Positions 16,205-23,588 of a stretch of DNA of 33,641 bases are shown piece after piece. Every line of letters begins with the position of its first letter. The stretch's first letter is position 1. The notes under the pieces are model-generated. The model saw only the letters and a program-made list of their open reading frames with translations, did no database searches and was not told where the DNA came from. Made by a program: the position numbers and the translations under genes. Source of the DNA: Betaproteobacteria bacterium (GTDB lineage Bacteria; Pseudomonadota; Gammaproteobacteria; Burkholderiales; CAIKXV01). The DNA is taken from assembly GCA_947458835.1 (NCBI GenBank), contig CANHBC010000019.1, positions 1 through 33,641 on the forward strand, given 5' to 3'.

Positions 16205-17955
16205 TCGGCGTCGTAGCCCGGCTGCACCCGCATGTCGATCACGCACACCCCGCCCGCCTTGACGTGGGCAAGGCCGCGCTCGATCGCCGGGCGCATCTCG
16301 GCGAAGTCCTTGACCGGACCGATCCCGAGCGCGCCCTGGGCCGTGCCCATCGCGGCCAGGTCGATGTCCGGATCGTCGATGCGCTGGCCGATCCAGCGGT
16401 TCTCCGGCGGCCGCCCGCGCTTGACCGCGATCGCCTCCTGGTGCCGCTCGTCGTTGAAGTACGACCGGTTGTTGCAGACGACGAACAGCGCGGGGATCTT
16501 GTAGTGGGTCGCCGTCCAGAGGGCGGTGTTACCCATCAGGAAGTCGCCGTCGCCCATGATGCCCAGCGCGATGCGGCCGCTGCCCTTGATCGCCAGTGCG
16601 GCGCCCACGGTGATCCCCGGGCCGGCCCCGACGCCGGCACCGCCATCCACGCCGATGTAGTCGAGCGGATGCCGGAACGGCAGGTAGGACCCATGCCAGC
16701 CGAGCGGAAGCCGGGCCACACAGTAGTCGACCCCTTCGAGTGCCGCACGCAGCGCATCGCCCACGCCCTGCAGCGTGACGCTGGTCGTGGAAGCCGTCTT
16801 GCCCTTTGCCGCCTTCGGCACCGGCACCGTCGCCGTGCGCGGCTGCACCGCATCGAGCAGCAACGGCACCGCAGCGTCAGGCTCGCACATCAGCAGCAGG
16901 TCGACCGGCGGCAGCACGTGGTAGTCCATGCTCCACCCGCGGTGGTTGTGCTGGTCGCAGGAGACCTGGATCACCTTCGCATCCACCGGCTTGTCGCCGA
17001 AGGCCTGCTTGAACGTGCCGCCCAGGTCGAGCCAGTCGAGGGACAGGATCACGTCGGCGTTGCGCAGCGCCTCGGCAGCCTCCTCCCCAAGGCGGTTACC
17101 CGGTGGCCCGACGTGCAGCGGATGATCGGTCGGGAACGACGCGGCCAGCTTGATGTGGCTGACCGATTCCATCTGCAGCTTCTCGGCCAGCGCGACCCTG
17201 GCCTTCCAGCCCTCGACGCTGCGCGACACCCGCCCGGCCAGCATCACGGGCCGCTTCGCGTTCGACAGCAGCGCGGCAGCCTGCTGCACCAGCTCTGGTG
17301 CAGGATGCACGTCCTGGGGAGCCGCGTAGCGCCCGAAGTCCGGCATCGGCGGCATCGCCGGGATGCGGTCCTCCTGCAGCGCGACGTCGAGGTTCACGTA
17401 GACCGGGCCGCGTGGCGCGGTGAGTGCGATCTGGCGCGCGCGCAGCAGTGCCTCGACCGCGGCGGGCACCGAGGCCGGCTGGTTGTCCCACTTGGTGAAG
17501 TCGCGCACCAGCGAGGCCTGGTCTGCGCAGGTATGGATCCACTCGATCCAGGGCCTGCGCCGGGCTGCATCCATCGGACCGTTGGCCCCCAGGATGAGCA
17601 CCGGCGAGCGGTCGCACCATGCGTTGAAGATCGGCATCGAGGCATGCATCAGGCCGACGTTCGAGTGCAGTGCCGAGGCCATCAGACGGCCTGACGCCTT
17701 CCAGTACCCCTGGGCAATGTGCACGGCGTGCTCGTCGTGCAGGCAGAGGATCATCTGCGGTGCCCGGTTGCCCAGGTAATTCACGATGCTGTCGTGCAGC
17801 CCGCGATAGCTCGCACCGGGATTGAGCGCGATGAACGGGATGTCCAGCCGGCGCAGCGTCTCCGCGATCGCGTCGCTGCCGAAGAGGGTCTCGCTGGGGG
17901 CGCGCGGCACCGGCGTGTCGTGCACGATCAGGTCGTGGGGTACGGGTTCGTTCAT
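16201..17955 (-). CDS. ThDP-dependent enzyme, acetolactate synthase/benzoylformate decarboxylase-like
   Basis: Single-chain three-domain ThDP enzyme, 584 aa. The start is taken as ATG 17955 (MNEPVPHD); the frame extends upstream, but that part is unlike any protein. Glu76 in LHDEHAVHIAQGYWKASGR is the cofactor-activating glutamate. The C-terminal ThDP motif runs from GDGDFLMG (468) to NN (495-496). The central domain (PVMLAGRVSRSVEG) is of the acetolactate-synthase fold. It could decarboxylate a 2-oxo acid, form a carboligation product, or cleave a hydroxyacyl-CoA; the residues seen do not decide. It is the first gene of a two-gene unit with the SBP at 15191, divergent from the SDR at 18149. 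Confidence 0.85.
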   Translation of the reverse strand: MNEPVPHDLIVHDTPVPRAPSETLFGSDAIAETLRRLDIPFIALNPGASYRGLHDSIVNYLGNRAPQMILCLHDEHAVHIAQGYWKASGRLMASALHSNVGLMHASMPIFNAWCDRSPVLILGANGPMDAARRRPWIEWIHTCADQASLVRDFTKWDNQPASVPAAVEALLRARQIALTAPRGPVYVNLDVALQEDRIPAMPPMPDFGRYAAPQDVHPAPELVQQAAALLSNAKRPVMLAGRVSRSVEGWKARVALAEKLQMESVSHIKLAASFPTDHPLHVGPPGNRLGEEAAEALRNADVILSLDWLDLGGTFKQAFGDKPVDAKVIQVSCDQHNHRGWSMDYHVLPPVDLLLMCEPDAAVPLLLDAVQPRTATVPVPKAAKGKTASTTSVTLQGVGDALRAALEGVDYCVARLPLGWHGSYLPFRHPLDYIGVDGGAGVGAGPGITVGAALAIKGSGRIALGIMGDGDFLMGNTALWTATHYKIPALFVVCNNRSYFNDERHQEAIAVKRGRPPENRWIGQRIDDPDIDLAAMGTAQGALGIGPVKDFAEMRPAIERGLAHVKAGGVCVIDMRVQPGYDAE

Positions 17956-18021
17956 CTGGGGCGGGCCTCGTGGGTTGGCGGTCTGCTGTCCTGCGCCGGC
18001 CTCCCGGGAAGGACGCCCAGC

Positions 18022-18035
18022 ATGATACCGATCAT
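18022..18035. promoter_or_regulatory. Interrupted palindrome in divergent promoter region
   Basis: ATGAT-ACCG-ATCAT is a 14-bp perfect interrupted palindrome. It lies in the 193-bp gap between the divergent ThDP enzyme (start 17955) and SDR (start 18149) genes. Position and symmetry suit a regulator operator, but no regulator gene is present and the arms are short. No convincing -35/-10 pair was found on either strand of the gap. Confidence 0.3.
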
Positions 18036-18148
18036 TCGAGCCGCTGCGCCGGCGGCTTCCGGTCCGATCGACGGGCCGCAGGAGACACGCCCGGACTGAA
18101 GCCCGGCATACTCCGTGTCGATCCACGACAACCTGCAGGAGAAGACAC

Positions 18149-18952
18149 ATGGACCTGGGCATCGCTGGCGAACACGCACTCGTGGTCGGCGGATCGGAGG
18201 GCATCGGCTTCGCGTCGGCCCGCGCGCTGCTGGAGAACGGCGCAAACGTGACGATCGTGTCGCGCAGCCCGGAGAAGCTCGCCCGCGCGGCCGACCAGCT
18301 GGAGACTACGGTCGGCCGTCCGGTGCGTCATTTCGCGGCCGACATCACGCAGACCTATGACGTGGCCAAGCTCACCGACTGGCTGCGCACCGACGACAGC
18401 AAAGGCGGCCCGCGGCTGGATATCCTGGTATCGGCCGTGGGTGGCAGCCAGCGCGCACTGTTCGAGGAACTCACCGATGCGGCCTGGATGGCCAACTACG
18501 AGTTCAACGTGCTTTCGGCGGTACGCTCGATCCGGCTCGCGCTGCCGATGCTGAAGGAAGCAGGCACCGGCAGCATCGTGCTACTCGGTGCTGCCGGGGC
18601 ACGCATGCCCTACGAGCACCAGGTGGTGTCCAACGTGCACAAGGCCGGCCTCATTGCGCTCACCAAGACGCTGGCGGCGGAACTCGCGCGGTTCGGCATC
18701 CGCGTCAACTCGGTGTCCCCCGGCCGCACGCGCACCGCGCTCTGGGCGAAGCGGGCCGCGCAGCTGGCCGCAGAACGCGGCGTGGACGACGAGGCCGTGA
18801 TCAGCGAGTTCGCGCGCGACATTCCGCTGCGCCGCTTCGGCCGGCCCGAGGAGATCGCGTCGATGGTGGCCTTCCTGGCCTCGCATCAGGCGAGCTACAT
18901 CACCGGGCAGTCGGTGCTGGTCGACGGCGGCATCGCACGCGGCCTGCTCTGA
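18149..18952 (+). CDS. Atypical SDR-family protein lacking canonical catalytic Ser/Tyr
   Basis: Rossmann-fold protein of the short-chain dehydrogenase/reductase superfamily, 267 aa. AGGAG lies 8-12 bases before ATG 18149. The nucleotide-binding loop is GGSEGIG (14-20) and the C-terminus (ASYITGQSVLVDGG) is typical of the fold. Key motifs are altered. NNAG is replaced by SAVGG (95-99). The catalytic Ser segment reads IVLLGAAGAR (143-152). Lys165 is kept, but the residue four before it, normally Tyr, is Ser161 (SNVHK). This pattern recalls the 'BKR-like' SDR subgroup known to lack the catalytic tetrad. The protein may use another mechanism or bind without ordinary dehydrogenase activity. Confidence 0.85.
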   Translation: MDLGIAGEHALVVGGSEGIGFASARALLENGANVTIVSRSPEKLARAADQLETTVGRPVRHFAADITQTYDVAKLTDWLRTDDSKGGPRLDILVSAVGGSQRALFEELTDAAWMANYEFNVLSAVRSIRLALPMLKEAGTGSIVLLGAAGARMPYEHQVVSNVHKAGLIALTKTLAAELARFGIRVNSVSPGRTRTALWAKRAAQLAAERGVDDEAVISEFARDIPLRRFGRPEEIASMVAFLASHQASYITGQSVLVDGGIARGLL

Positions 18953-18969
18953 CCCGGCGTTCGCGCGGC

Positions 18970-20583
18970 ATGGGCCTGCTGTCCGGCCGGGCGGTCGCGG
19001 TACTGGCGACGCTGTTCGCGCTCGCAGCACTGCTGCTGGCGGGCCGCTCGCTGCAGTCGCTGGAAGCTGCGCGCAGCGGCCTCGTGCTCGAACGCACTCA
19101 GGCCGGCACGATGCCCGTGACGGTCTTCCGTCCGGCCGACCCGGCGCCTGCGCGTCCGGCAGTGGTGATCGCCCATGGCTTCGCCGGATCGCAACAGCTG
19201 ATGCAGGCGTTCGCGGTCAGTGCCGCGCGCAACGGGATGGTCGCGGTGACCTTCGATTTTCCCGGCCATGGAAGGCACCCGCAGCCGCTGCCGGGCAGCC
19301 TGCAGGAACACGATGCGCTGCTGGCCTCGCTGCTCGGCGCGCTCGGCGATGCGGTGGCCTTTGCCCGCACGCTGCCCGGCACCGACGGACGCATCGCCCT
19401 GCTCGGGCATTCGATGGCCTCCGACCTCGTGGTGAGGCAGGCGCAGGCCGACCCTTCGATCGTCGCGACCGTCGGCGTATCGCTGGTCTACGGGGGGGCG
19501 AGGATGGAGGCGCCGCGCAACCTGCTGTCGATCTACGGTTCGCTCGAGCCGGAGGCGGTGCAGTCGTTCGGGCGGCGGATGGTCGGAACGGCGGGGAACG
19601 AGTCGGCGGGCGCCGGGGTAGAACCCGGACGCACCCTCGGCCGGTTCGAGGAAGGCACGGCCCGCCGGTTCGTGCTGGCACCGGGTGCCGAGCACATCGG
19701 CGTGCTCTACCACGGCACCAGCCAGCAGGAGGCAATCGCCTGGCTGCGGCAGGCCTTCGAGGCAACCGGGTCCGTGCTGCCCGTCGCGATGCCGGTCGAT
19801 ACCCGCGGTCTGGCCATCGCCGGCCTGCTTGCGGGCACGGTCGCCCTCGCCTGGCCGCTGTCGCTGCTGCTCGGAGCCATCCGCGCCCGCTACCGATCGG
19901 CTGGAGCGGTTGCGCGCGGCCCCACGGCGCCGGGACGGCTTGCGCGGCGCGAGTGGCTCTGGCTCACGCTCGGCCCGGCGCTGGCCACCCCGCTGCTGCT
20001 GCGCCTGGTGCCCTCCCATTTCCTGCCGATCCTGCTCGGCGACTACCTGCTGCTGCATTTCGGCCTGTGCGGCCTGCTCACGGCCACAGCGGCCGCATGG
20101 CTCGCGCGACAGGGACGACTGGAACCGCTGACCGTCCAGTGGCCGGCACCCACCACCGCGCTCGCTGCCCTGCTGATGATTGCCTGGGCCACGCTGGCGA
20201 TCGGCATGCCGATCGACCGGCATATCTTCAACCTGTGGCCCGCTGATGGCCGCGGCCCGCTGATACTGGCGCTGCTCGCAGGTACCGTCTGCTGGGCGAT
20301 GGCCGACGAGGCACTCACGCGCCATCCGCAGGCGCCACGCTTCGCCTATGCGACCACCAAGGCGCTGTTCATCGGGTCGCTGGTGCTGGCGGTGGCGATG
20401 GACCTGTCAAGGCTGTTCTTCCTGGTCATCATCATCCCTGCGATCCTCGTCATGTTCATCGCCTACGGGCTGCTCAGCCGCTGCTGCCTGCGCGCGACCG
20501 GCAGTCCCTGGACGGGCGCCATCGCCTCGGCGCTGGCGTTCGCCTGGGGCATCGCGGTCACCTTCCCCGCCATCAGCCGCTGA
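18970..20583 (+). CDS. Alpha/beta hydrolase fused to polytopic membrane domain
   Basis: A 537-aa fusion. Residues ~7-25 form an N-terminal membrane anchor. Residues ~45-260 are an alpha/beta hydrolase: VIAHGFAGS (67-74) provides the oxyanion region, LLGHSMAS (144-151) carries nucleophile Ser148, and GAEHIG (239-244) offers catalytic His242. From ~270 to the end come about eight strongly hydrophobic helices (AIAGLLAGTVALAWPL, LFFLVIIIPAILVMFIAY and others). The hydrolase part is probably exposed on the outer face of the inner membrane, though topology is not certain. The start, 17 bp after the SDR stop, lacks a clear ribosome binding site. The substrate is unknown; a lipid or ester at the membrane is a guess. 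Confidence 0.75.
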   Translation: MGLLSGRAVAVLATLFALAALLLAGRSLQSLEAARSGLVLERTQAGTMPVTVFRPADPAPARPAVVIAHGFAGSQQLMQAFAVSAARNGMVAVTFDFPGHGRHPQPLPGSLQEHDALLASLLGALGDAVAFARTLPGTDGRIALLGHSMASDLVVRQAQADPSIVATVGVSLVYGGARMEAPRNLLSIYGSLEPEAVQSFGRRMVGTAGNESAGAGVEPGRTLGRFEEGTARRFVLAPGAEHIGVLYHGTSQQEAIAWLRQAFEATGSVLPVAMPVDTRGLAIAGLLAGTVALAWPLSLLLGAIRARYRSAGAVARGPTAPGRLARREWLWLTLGPALATPLLLRLVPSHFLPILLGDYLLLHFGLCGLLTATAAAWLARQGRLEPLTVQWPAPTTALAALLMIAWATLAIGMPIDRHIFNLWPADGRGPLILALLAGTVCWAMADEALTRHPQAPRFAYATTKALFIGSLVLAVAMDLSRLFFLVIIIPAILVMFIAYGLLSRCCLRATGSPWTGAIASALAFAWGIAVTFPAISR

Positions 20584-20621
20584 CCCGACGCCGGAACTCG
20601 ACCGCTGCCGCCGCCTCCGGG

Positions 20622-22121
20622 TCAGCGCATCACGAACGGATTGGGGACCTCGGTAGCGGTGGAGATCCAGACGCTCTTGGTCTGCAGGTATTCGTGGATC
20701 ATGTCCTGCCCGTTCTCGCGCCCCAGCCCGCTGCGCTTGTATCCGCCGAACGGCGACAGGTAGGACACTGCACGATAGGTGTTGACCCAGACCGTACCGG
20801 CGCGCAGCTGTTCGCTCATCTTCAGCGCCCGCCGCATGTCCTGCGTCCAGACGCCCGCAGCCAGTCCGAACTGCACGTCGTTGGCGATTCGGATCGCATC
20901 GGCCTCGTCCTCGAACGGAATCACCGACAGCACCGGCCCGAACACCTCCTCCTGGGCAATGCGCATCGAATTGTGCACGCCGACGAAGATGGTCGGCTCG
21001 ACGAACCAGCCTGCACCGCACTCCGGACGCACGGCCTTGCCGCCGCCCAGCACCGGGATCGCCCCCTCCCCGCGCGCGATGTCGATGTACTCGAGGATCT
21101 TCCGGTACTGCGGCTCGTTGGTGACCGGGCCGACCTGGGTGTCCAGGCTCATCGGGTCGCCCATGCGCGCGGTGCTGGCGAATTCGACCAGTGACTGCAC
21201 GAAGGCATCGTGGATCGACCGCTGCACCAGCAGGCGCGATCCGGCGATGCAGGTCTGTCCGGTCGCAGCGAAGATGCCGGAGATCACGCCCTTGACTGCA
21301 TTGTCGAGATGCGCATCGTCGAACACGATGTTCGGCGACTTGCCGCCGAGTTCCATGCTGACCCGCTTCAGACCCCTGGCCGCCGCCTGGTAGATCAGCT
21401 GTCCGGTGCGGTCGGAGCCGGTGAACGCGACCTTCGCCACCTTCGGGTGTTCCGACAGCGGAGCGCCAACGTCCGGCCCGAAGCCGGTGACTACATTGAC
21501 CACCCCGGGCGGGAAGCCGGCCTGCTCGATGAGCGACATGAACTCCAGCACCGACGCCGACGTGTACTCCGACGGCTTGATCACCACCGTGTTGCCCGCG
21601 GCCAATGCCGGCGCGAGCTTCCAGGCCGTCAGCAGCAGCGGGGAGTTCCACGGGACGATGGCCGCGATCACGCCCAGCGGCTCGTGGCGGGTGAAGTTCA
21701 GCACGTCGGCCTTGTCGGTGGGGATCACCGCGCCTTCGATCTTGTCGGCGAGTCCGCCGTAGTAGCGGTACCAGTTCGCCATGTAGGCGGTCTGCGCGGC
21801 CATCTCCGACAGCAGCTTGCCGTTGTCGCGCACCTCGATGGCCGCCAGCCGCGGCGCCTCGGGCCCGATCAGGTCGGCCAGGCGCAGCAGCAGCGCGCCA
21901 CGCTGCGAGGCGGTGAGCCTCGGCCATGGCCCGCTGGTGAACGCGCGGTGTGCAGCCTCGACCGCACAGTCGACGTCGCGCGCGTCTCCCTGCGCGACCC
22001 TCGCCCACGGGCGCGCCGTGAACGGGTTGACCGTCTCGAAGTAGCGATCGCCCGCAGGCTCGACCTCGCGGCCGTCGATATAGTGCCGGTAGACCTTCAG
22101 TGCCTCGCCGCTGCTTTCCAT
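20622..22121 (-). CDS. NAD(P)-dependent aldehyde dehydrogenase
   Basis: Aldehyde dehydrogenase superfamily, 499 aa, full length; it oxidises an aldehyde to the carboxylate. Catalytic residues are all visible: Asn159 in VPWNSPLL, Glu257 in SMELGGKSPN and nucleophile Cys291 in GQTCIAGSR. The NAD-binding FTGSDRTGQ (233-241) and the C-terminal NTYRAVSYLSPFGGYKRSG motif are intact. GGAGG lies 8-12 bases before ATG 22121. It is the third gene of a unit with the two subunits of a ThDP decarboxylase. The natural reading is that it oxidises the aldehyde made by that decarboxylase. The betaine-aldehyde/hydroxymuconic semialdehyde branch is another possible source, but context does not support it. Confidence 0.92.
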   Translation of the reverse strand: MESSGEALKVYRHYIDGREVEPAGDRYFETVNPFTARPWARVAQGDARDVDCAVEAAHRAFTSGPWPRLTASQRGALLLRLADLIGPEAPRLAAIEVRDNGKLLSEMAAQTAYMANWYRYYGGLADKIEGAVIPTDKADVLNFTRHEPLGVIAAIVPWNSPLLLTAWKLAPALAAGNTVVIKPSEYTSASVLEFMSLIEQAGFPPGVVNVVTGFGPDVGAPLSEHPKVAKVAFTGSDRTGQLIYQAAARGLKRVSMELGGKSPNIVFDDAHLDNAVKGVISGIFAATGQTCIAGSRLLVQRSIHDAFVQSLVEFASTARMGDPMSLDTQVGPVTNEPQYRKILEYIDIARGEGAIPVLGGGKAVRPECGAGWFVEPTIFVGVHNSMRIAQEEVFGPVLSVIPFEDEADAIRIANDVQFGLAAGVWTQDMRRALKMSEQLRAGTVWVNTYRAVSYLSPFGGYKRSGLGRENGQDMIHEYLQTKSVWISTATEVPNPFVMR

Positions 22122-22173
22122 CTCTGTTGCCTCCGTTGCGCGGCAGCCGCCGCAGCCGGCGCCGGGCGCGCGG

Positions 22174-22812
22174 TCAGGACTGCTTCGCGGCAGGCATCAT
22201 CACCGGATGCGCTACCGCGGGGCCGAGCAGCGCGTCGCGGAACCGGCTGCGGATGTACGGGCCGTCGCGCATCGGGAGGGTCATCGGCGGCTGCGCCGGG
22301 TCGACCTTGATCGCAACGAATGCAAGGCCTGGCGCCTCGATCGCTGCGAGGGCCGCCGGGAACTCCTCGGTTACCGAGACCCGGCAAGCCTGCGGGAAGC
22401 CGCACGCGCGCGCGATGCCGACCAGGTCTACGCCGCGGCCGGTGTGGGTGCCCTGCATGCCGGTCTCGACGTAGTGCTCGTTGTCCATCACGACGATCTT
22501 CAGATTGGGCGGCTGCTCGCAGCCGATCGTGGCCAGACTGCCCAGGCCCATCAGCATCTCGCCATCGCCGGTGATGCACAGCACGCGGCGCCCGGGCTGT
22601 GCCAGCGCAAGACCGCAGGCGACCATTGCCGCACCGCCCATGCCGGCCCAGTTGTAGAAGTTGAGCGGGTTGTCGCCGGCCGAGAACACGTCGTAGCACG
22701 TGGTGCCGAGGCCGGTAACAACCAGCGCATCGCCGCGGCGTGCGAGGATGGCGTCGATCAGCGGACGGCGAAGCAGGGCCGGCGCGTCGGCCGGGGAAGT
22801 GGCACTGGTCAT
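22174..22812 (-). CDS. ThDP-binding subunit of split 2-oxoacid decarboxylase (ComE/sulfopyruvate decarboxylase beta-like)
   Basis: A 212-aa C-terminal-type ThDP domain as a stand-alone subunit. It carries GLGTTCYDVFSAGD (34-47) and the cofactor motif from GDGEMLMG (82-89) to MDNEHY (109-114). Gene pairs of this kind include sulfopyruvate decarboxylase (ComDE) and, as one chain, phosphonopyruvate decarboxylase. The enzyme would turn a substituted pyruvate into the corresponding aldehyde plus CO2. GGAGG lies about 10 bases before ATG 22812. It lies 30 bp after the partner subunit and 52 bp before the aldehyde dehydrogenase. Sulfopyruvate is only one candidate; no sulfolactate dehydrogenase, Xsc or sulfonate transporter is in the window. 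Confidence 0.82.
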   Translation of the reverse strand: MTSATSPADAPALLRRPLIDAILARRGDALVVTGLGTTCYDVFSAGDNPLNFYNWAGMGGAAMVACGLALAQPGRRVLCITGDGEMLMGLGSLATIGCEQPPNLKIVVMDNEHYVETGMQGTHTGRGVDLVGIARACGFPQACRVSVTEEFPAALAAIEAPGLAFVAIKVDPAQPPMTLPMRDGPYIRSRFRDALLGPAVAHPVMMPAAKQS

Positions 22813-22842
22813 GGGCGTTCGTTCCTCCGGGCCGCGGGAGCC

Positions 22843-23367
22843 CTACTTGTTCCAGTTCTTGGCGCCGATCGCACGCTGGCCGATCAGCACCGCGACCGCA
22901 CGGCCGGTGTTGAACGCCATCTGCGCCGCCGCGCCGACGGTAGGCGCGATGTCGGCCGGCTGGTGGACCGGGTAGACCAGAGTGCCGACACTCTCCAGTG
23001 CCGCACGCGTACCCTGTCCCATCGGCAGTTGCCACGGGTTGAACTCGGCCCACTCGCCGCGCATGGTCACCAGCATCAGCAGTGGCACGCGCATCTCGAT
23101 CGGCGCAGCGAGCATGTTGATCGTGTTGCCCACGCCCGAGGACTGCATCAGCAGCACATGCCGGTCTCCGCCGAGCCAGGCACCCAGGCCGAGCGCGACG
23201 CCCTCCTCCTCGGTGGTCAGCGACACCGTGCGCATCGACGGATCGGCCTGGCATCGCTGGATCAGCCGGCTGTGTCCGGCATCGGGCACGTAGGACACCT
23301 GGCGGATGCCTGCCGCCACCAGCTCGGCATAGACATCGTCCGGCCAGCCGGAAGTAACTTCTGCCAC
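22843..23367 (-). CDS. Pyrimidine-binding subunit of split 2-oxoacid decarboxylase (ComD/sulfopyruvate decarboxylase alpha-like)
   Basis: N-terminal-type ThDP domain, 174 aa from GTG 23367, about the length of ComD. SYVPDAGHSRLIQ (25-37) and TTEEEGVALGLGAWLGG (51-67) are the family marks; one of Glu53-55 activates ThDP. An ATG at 23472 would add 35 arginine-rich residues unlike the family. That ATG also lies inside a probable -10 box (TATGAT, 23473-23468), so a transcript from this promoter would not contain it. The GTG start is therefore preferred. The gene pairs with the subunit at 22174 to complete two ThDP sites at the subunit interface. Confidence 0.78.
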   Translation of the reverse strand: MAEVTSGWPDDVYAELVAAGIRQVSYVPDAGHSRLIQRCQADPSMRTVSLTTEEEGVALGLGAWLGGDRHVLLMQSSGVGNTINMLAAPIEMRVPLLMLVTMRGEWAEFNPWQLPMGQGTRAALESVGTLVYPVHQPADIAPTVGAAAQMAFNTGRAVAVLIGQRAIGAKNWNK

Positions 23368-23467
23368 GTTGGGGTTCCAGTATCTGAGCGCGCCCGGGGG
23401 CGTACCGCGCGACCTGCGGCGCGGAATCCGCCGGGACGGAGGGTGACGGGATCGTCGGGCGTTTTGC

Positions 23468-23497
23468 ATCATAGGATTCGCTGTCCCCGGTGGTCAA
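23468..23497 (-). promoter_or_regulatory. Sigma-70-like promoter for the decarboxylase-aldehyde dehydrogenase unit
   Basis: On the minus strand TTGACC (23497-23492), an 18-base spacer and TATGAT (23473-23468) match five of six consensus positions in each box. Transcription would start near 23461, giving a leader of about 94 bases before GTG 23367. Confidence 0.55.
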
Positions 23498-23504
23498 GCG
23501 CGCC

Positions 23505-23526
23505 TATAATCAAGAGCGGCCTTGAT
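23505..23526 (+). promoter_or_regulatory. TATAAT -10 box with overlapping inverted repeat (operator candidate)
   Basis: TATAAT (23505-23510) is a perfect -10; the -35 position (TGTCCC, 23482-23487) is poor, suggesting dependence on an activator. A perfect 6-bp inverted repeat, ATCAAG (23509-23514) and CTTGAT (23521-23526) with a 6-base spacer, covers the expected start site. A third TCAAG half-site at 23494-23498 overlaps the -35 of the divergent promoter, 16 bp from the second. One regulator could control both units here. The leader to ATG 23589 would be about 72 bases. Confidence 0.45.
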
Positions 23527-23588
23527 GCCGCCCGCCGACGACGCGCAGACGATCCTCGGCGACCCTGCCCGGACCGGAGCGACCGTCG

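Noticed and set aside
18895-20325. 476-residue minus-strand open frame opposite the hydrolase-membrane fusion
   Set aside because: It is Gln/Arg/Gly-rich with no motif, while the plus strand has a catalytic triad and membrane helices.
20581-20625. TGACCC/GGGTCA inverted repeat between convergent genes as a bidirectional terminator
   Set aside because: The arms are 6 bp with a loop of over 30 bases and no T-tract on either side, so it is too weak to call.
22843-23472. Long form of the ComD-like protein from ATG 23472
   Set aside because: The start lies in a probable -10 box and the added residues are arginine-rich and atypical.
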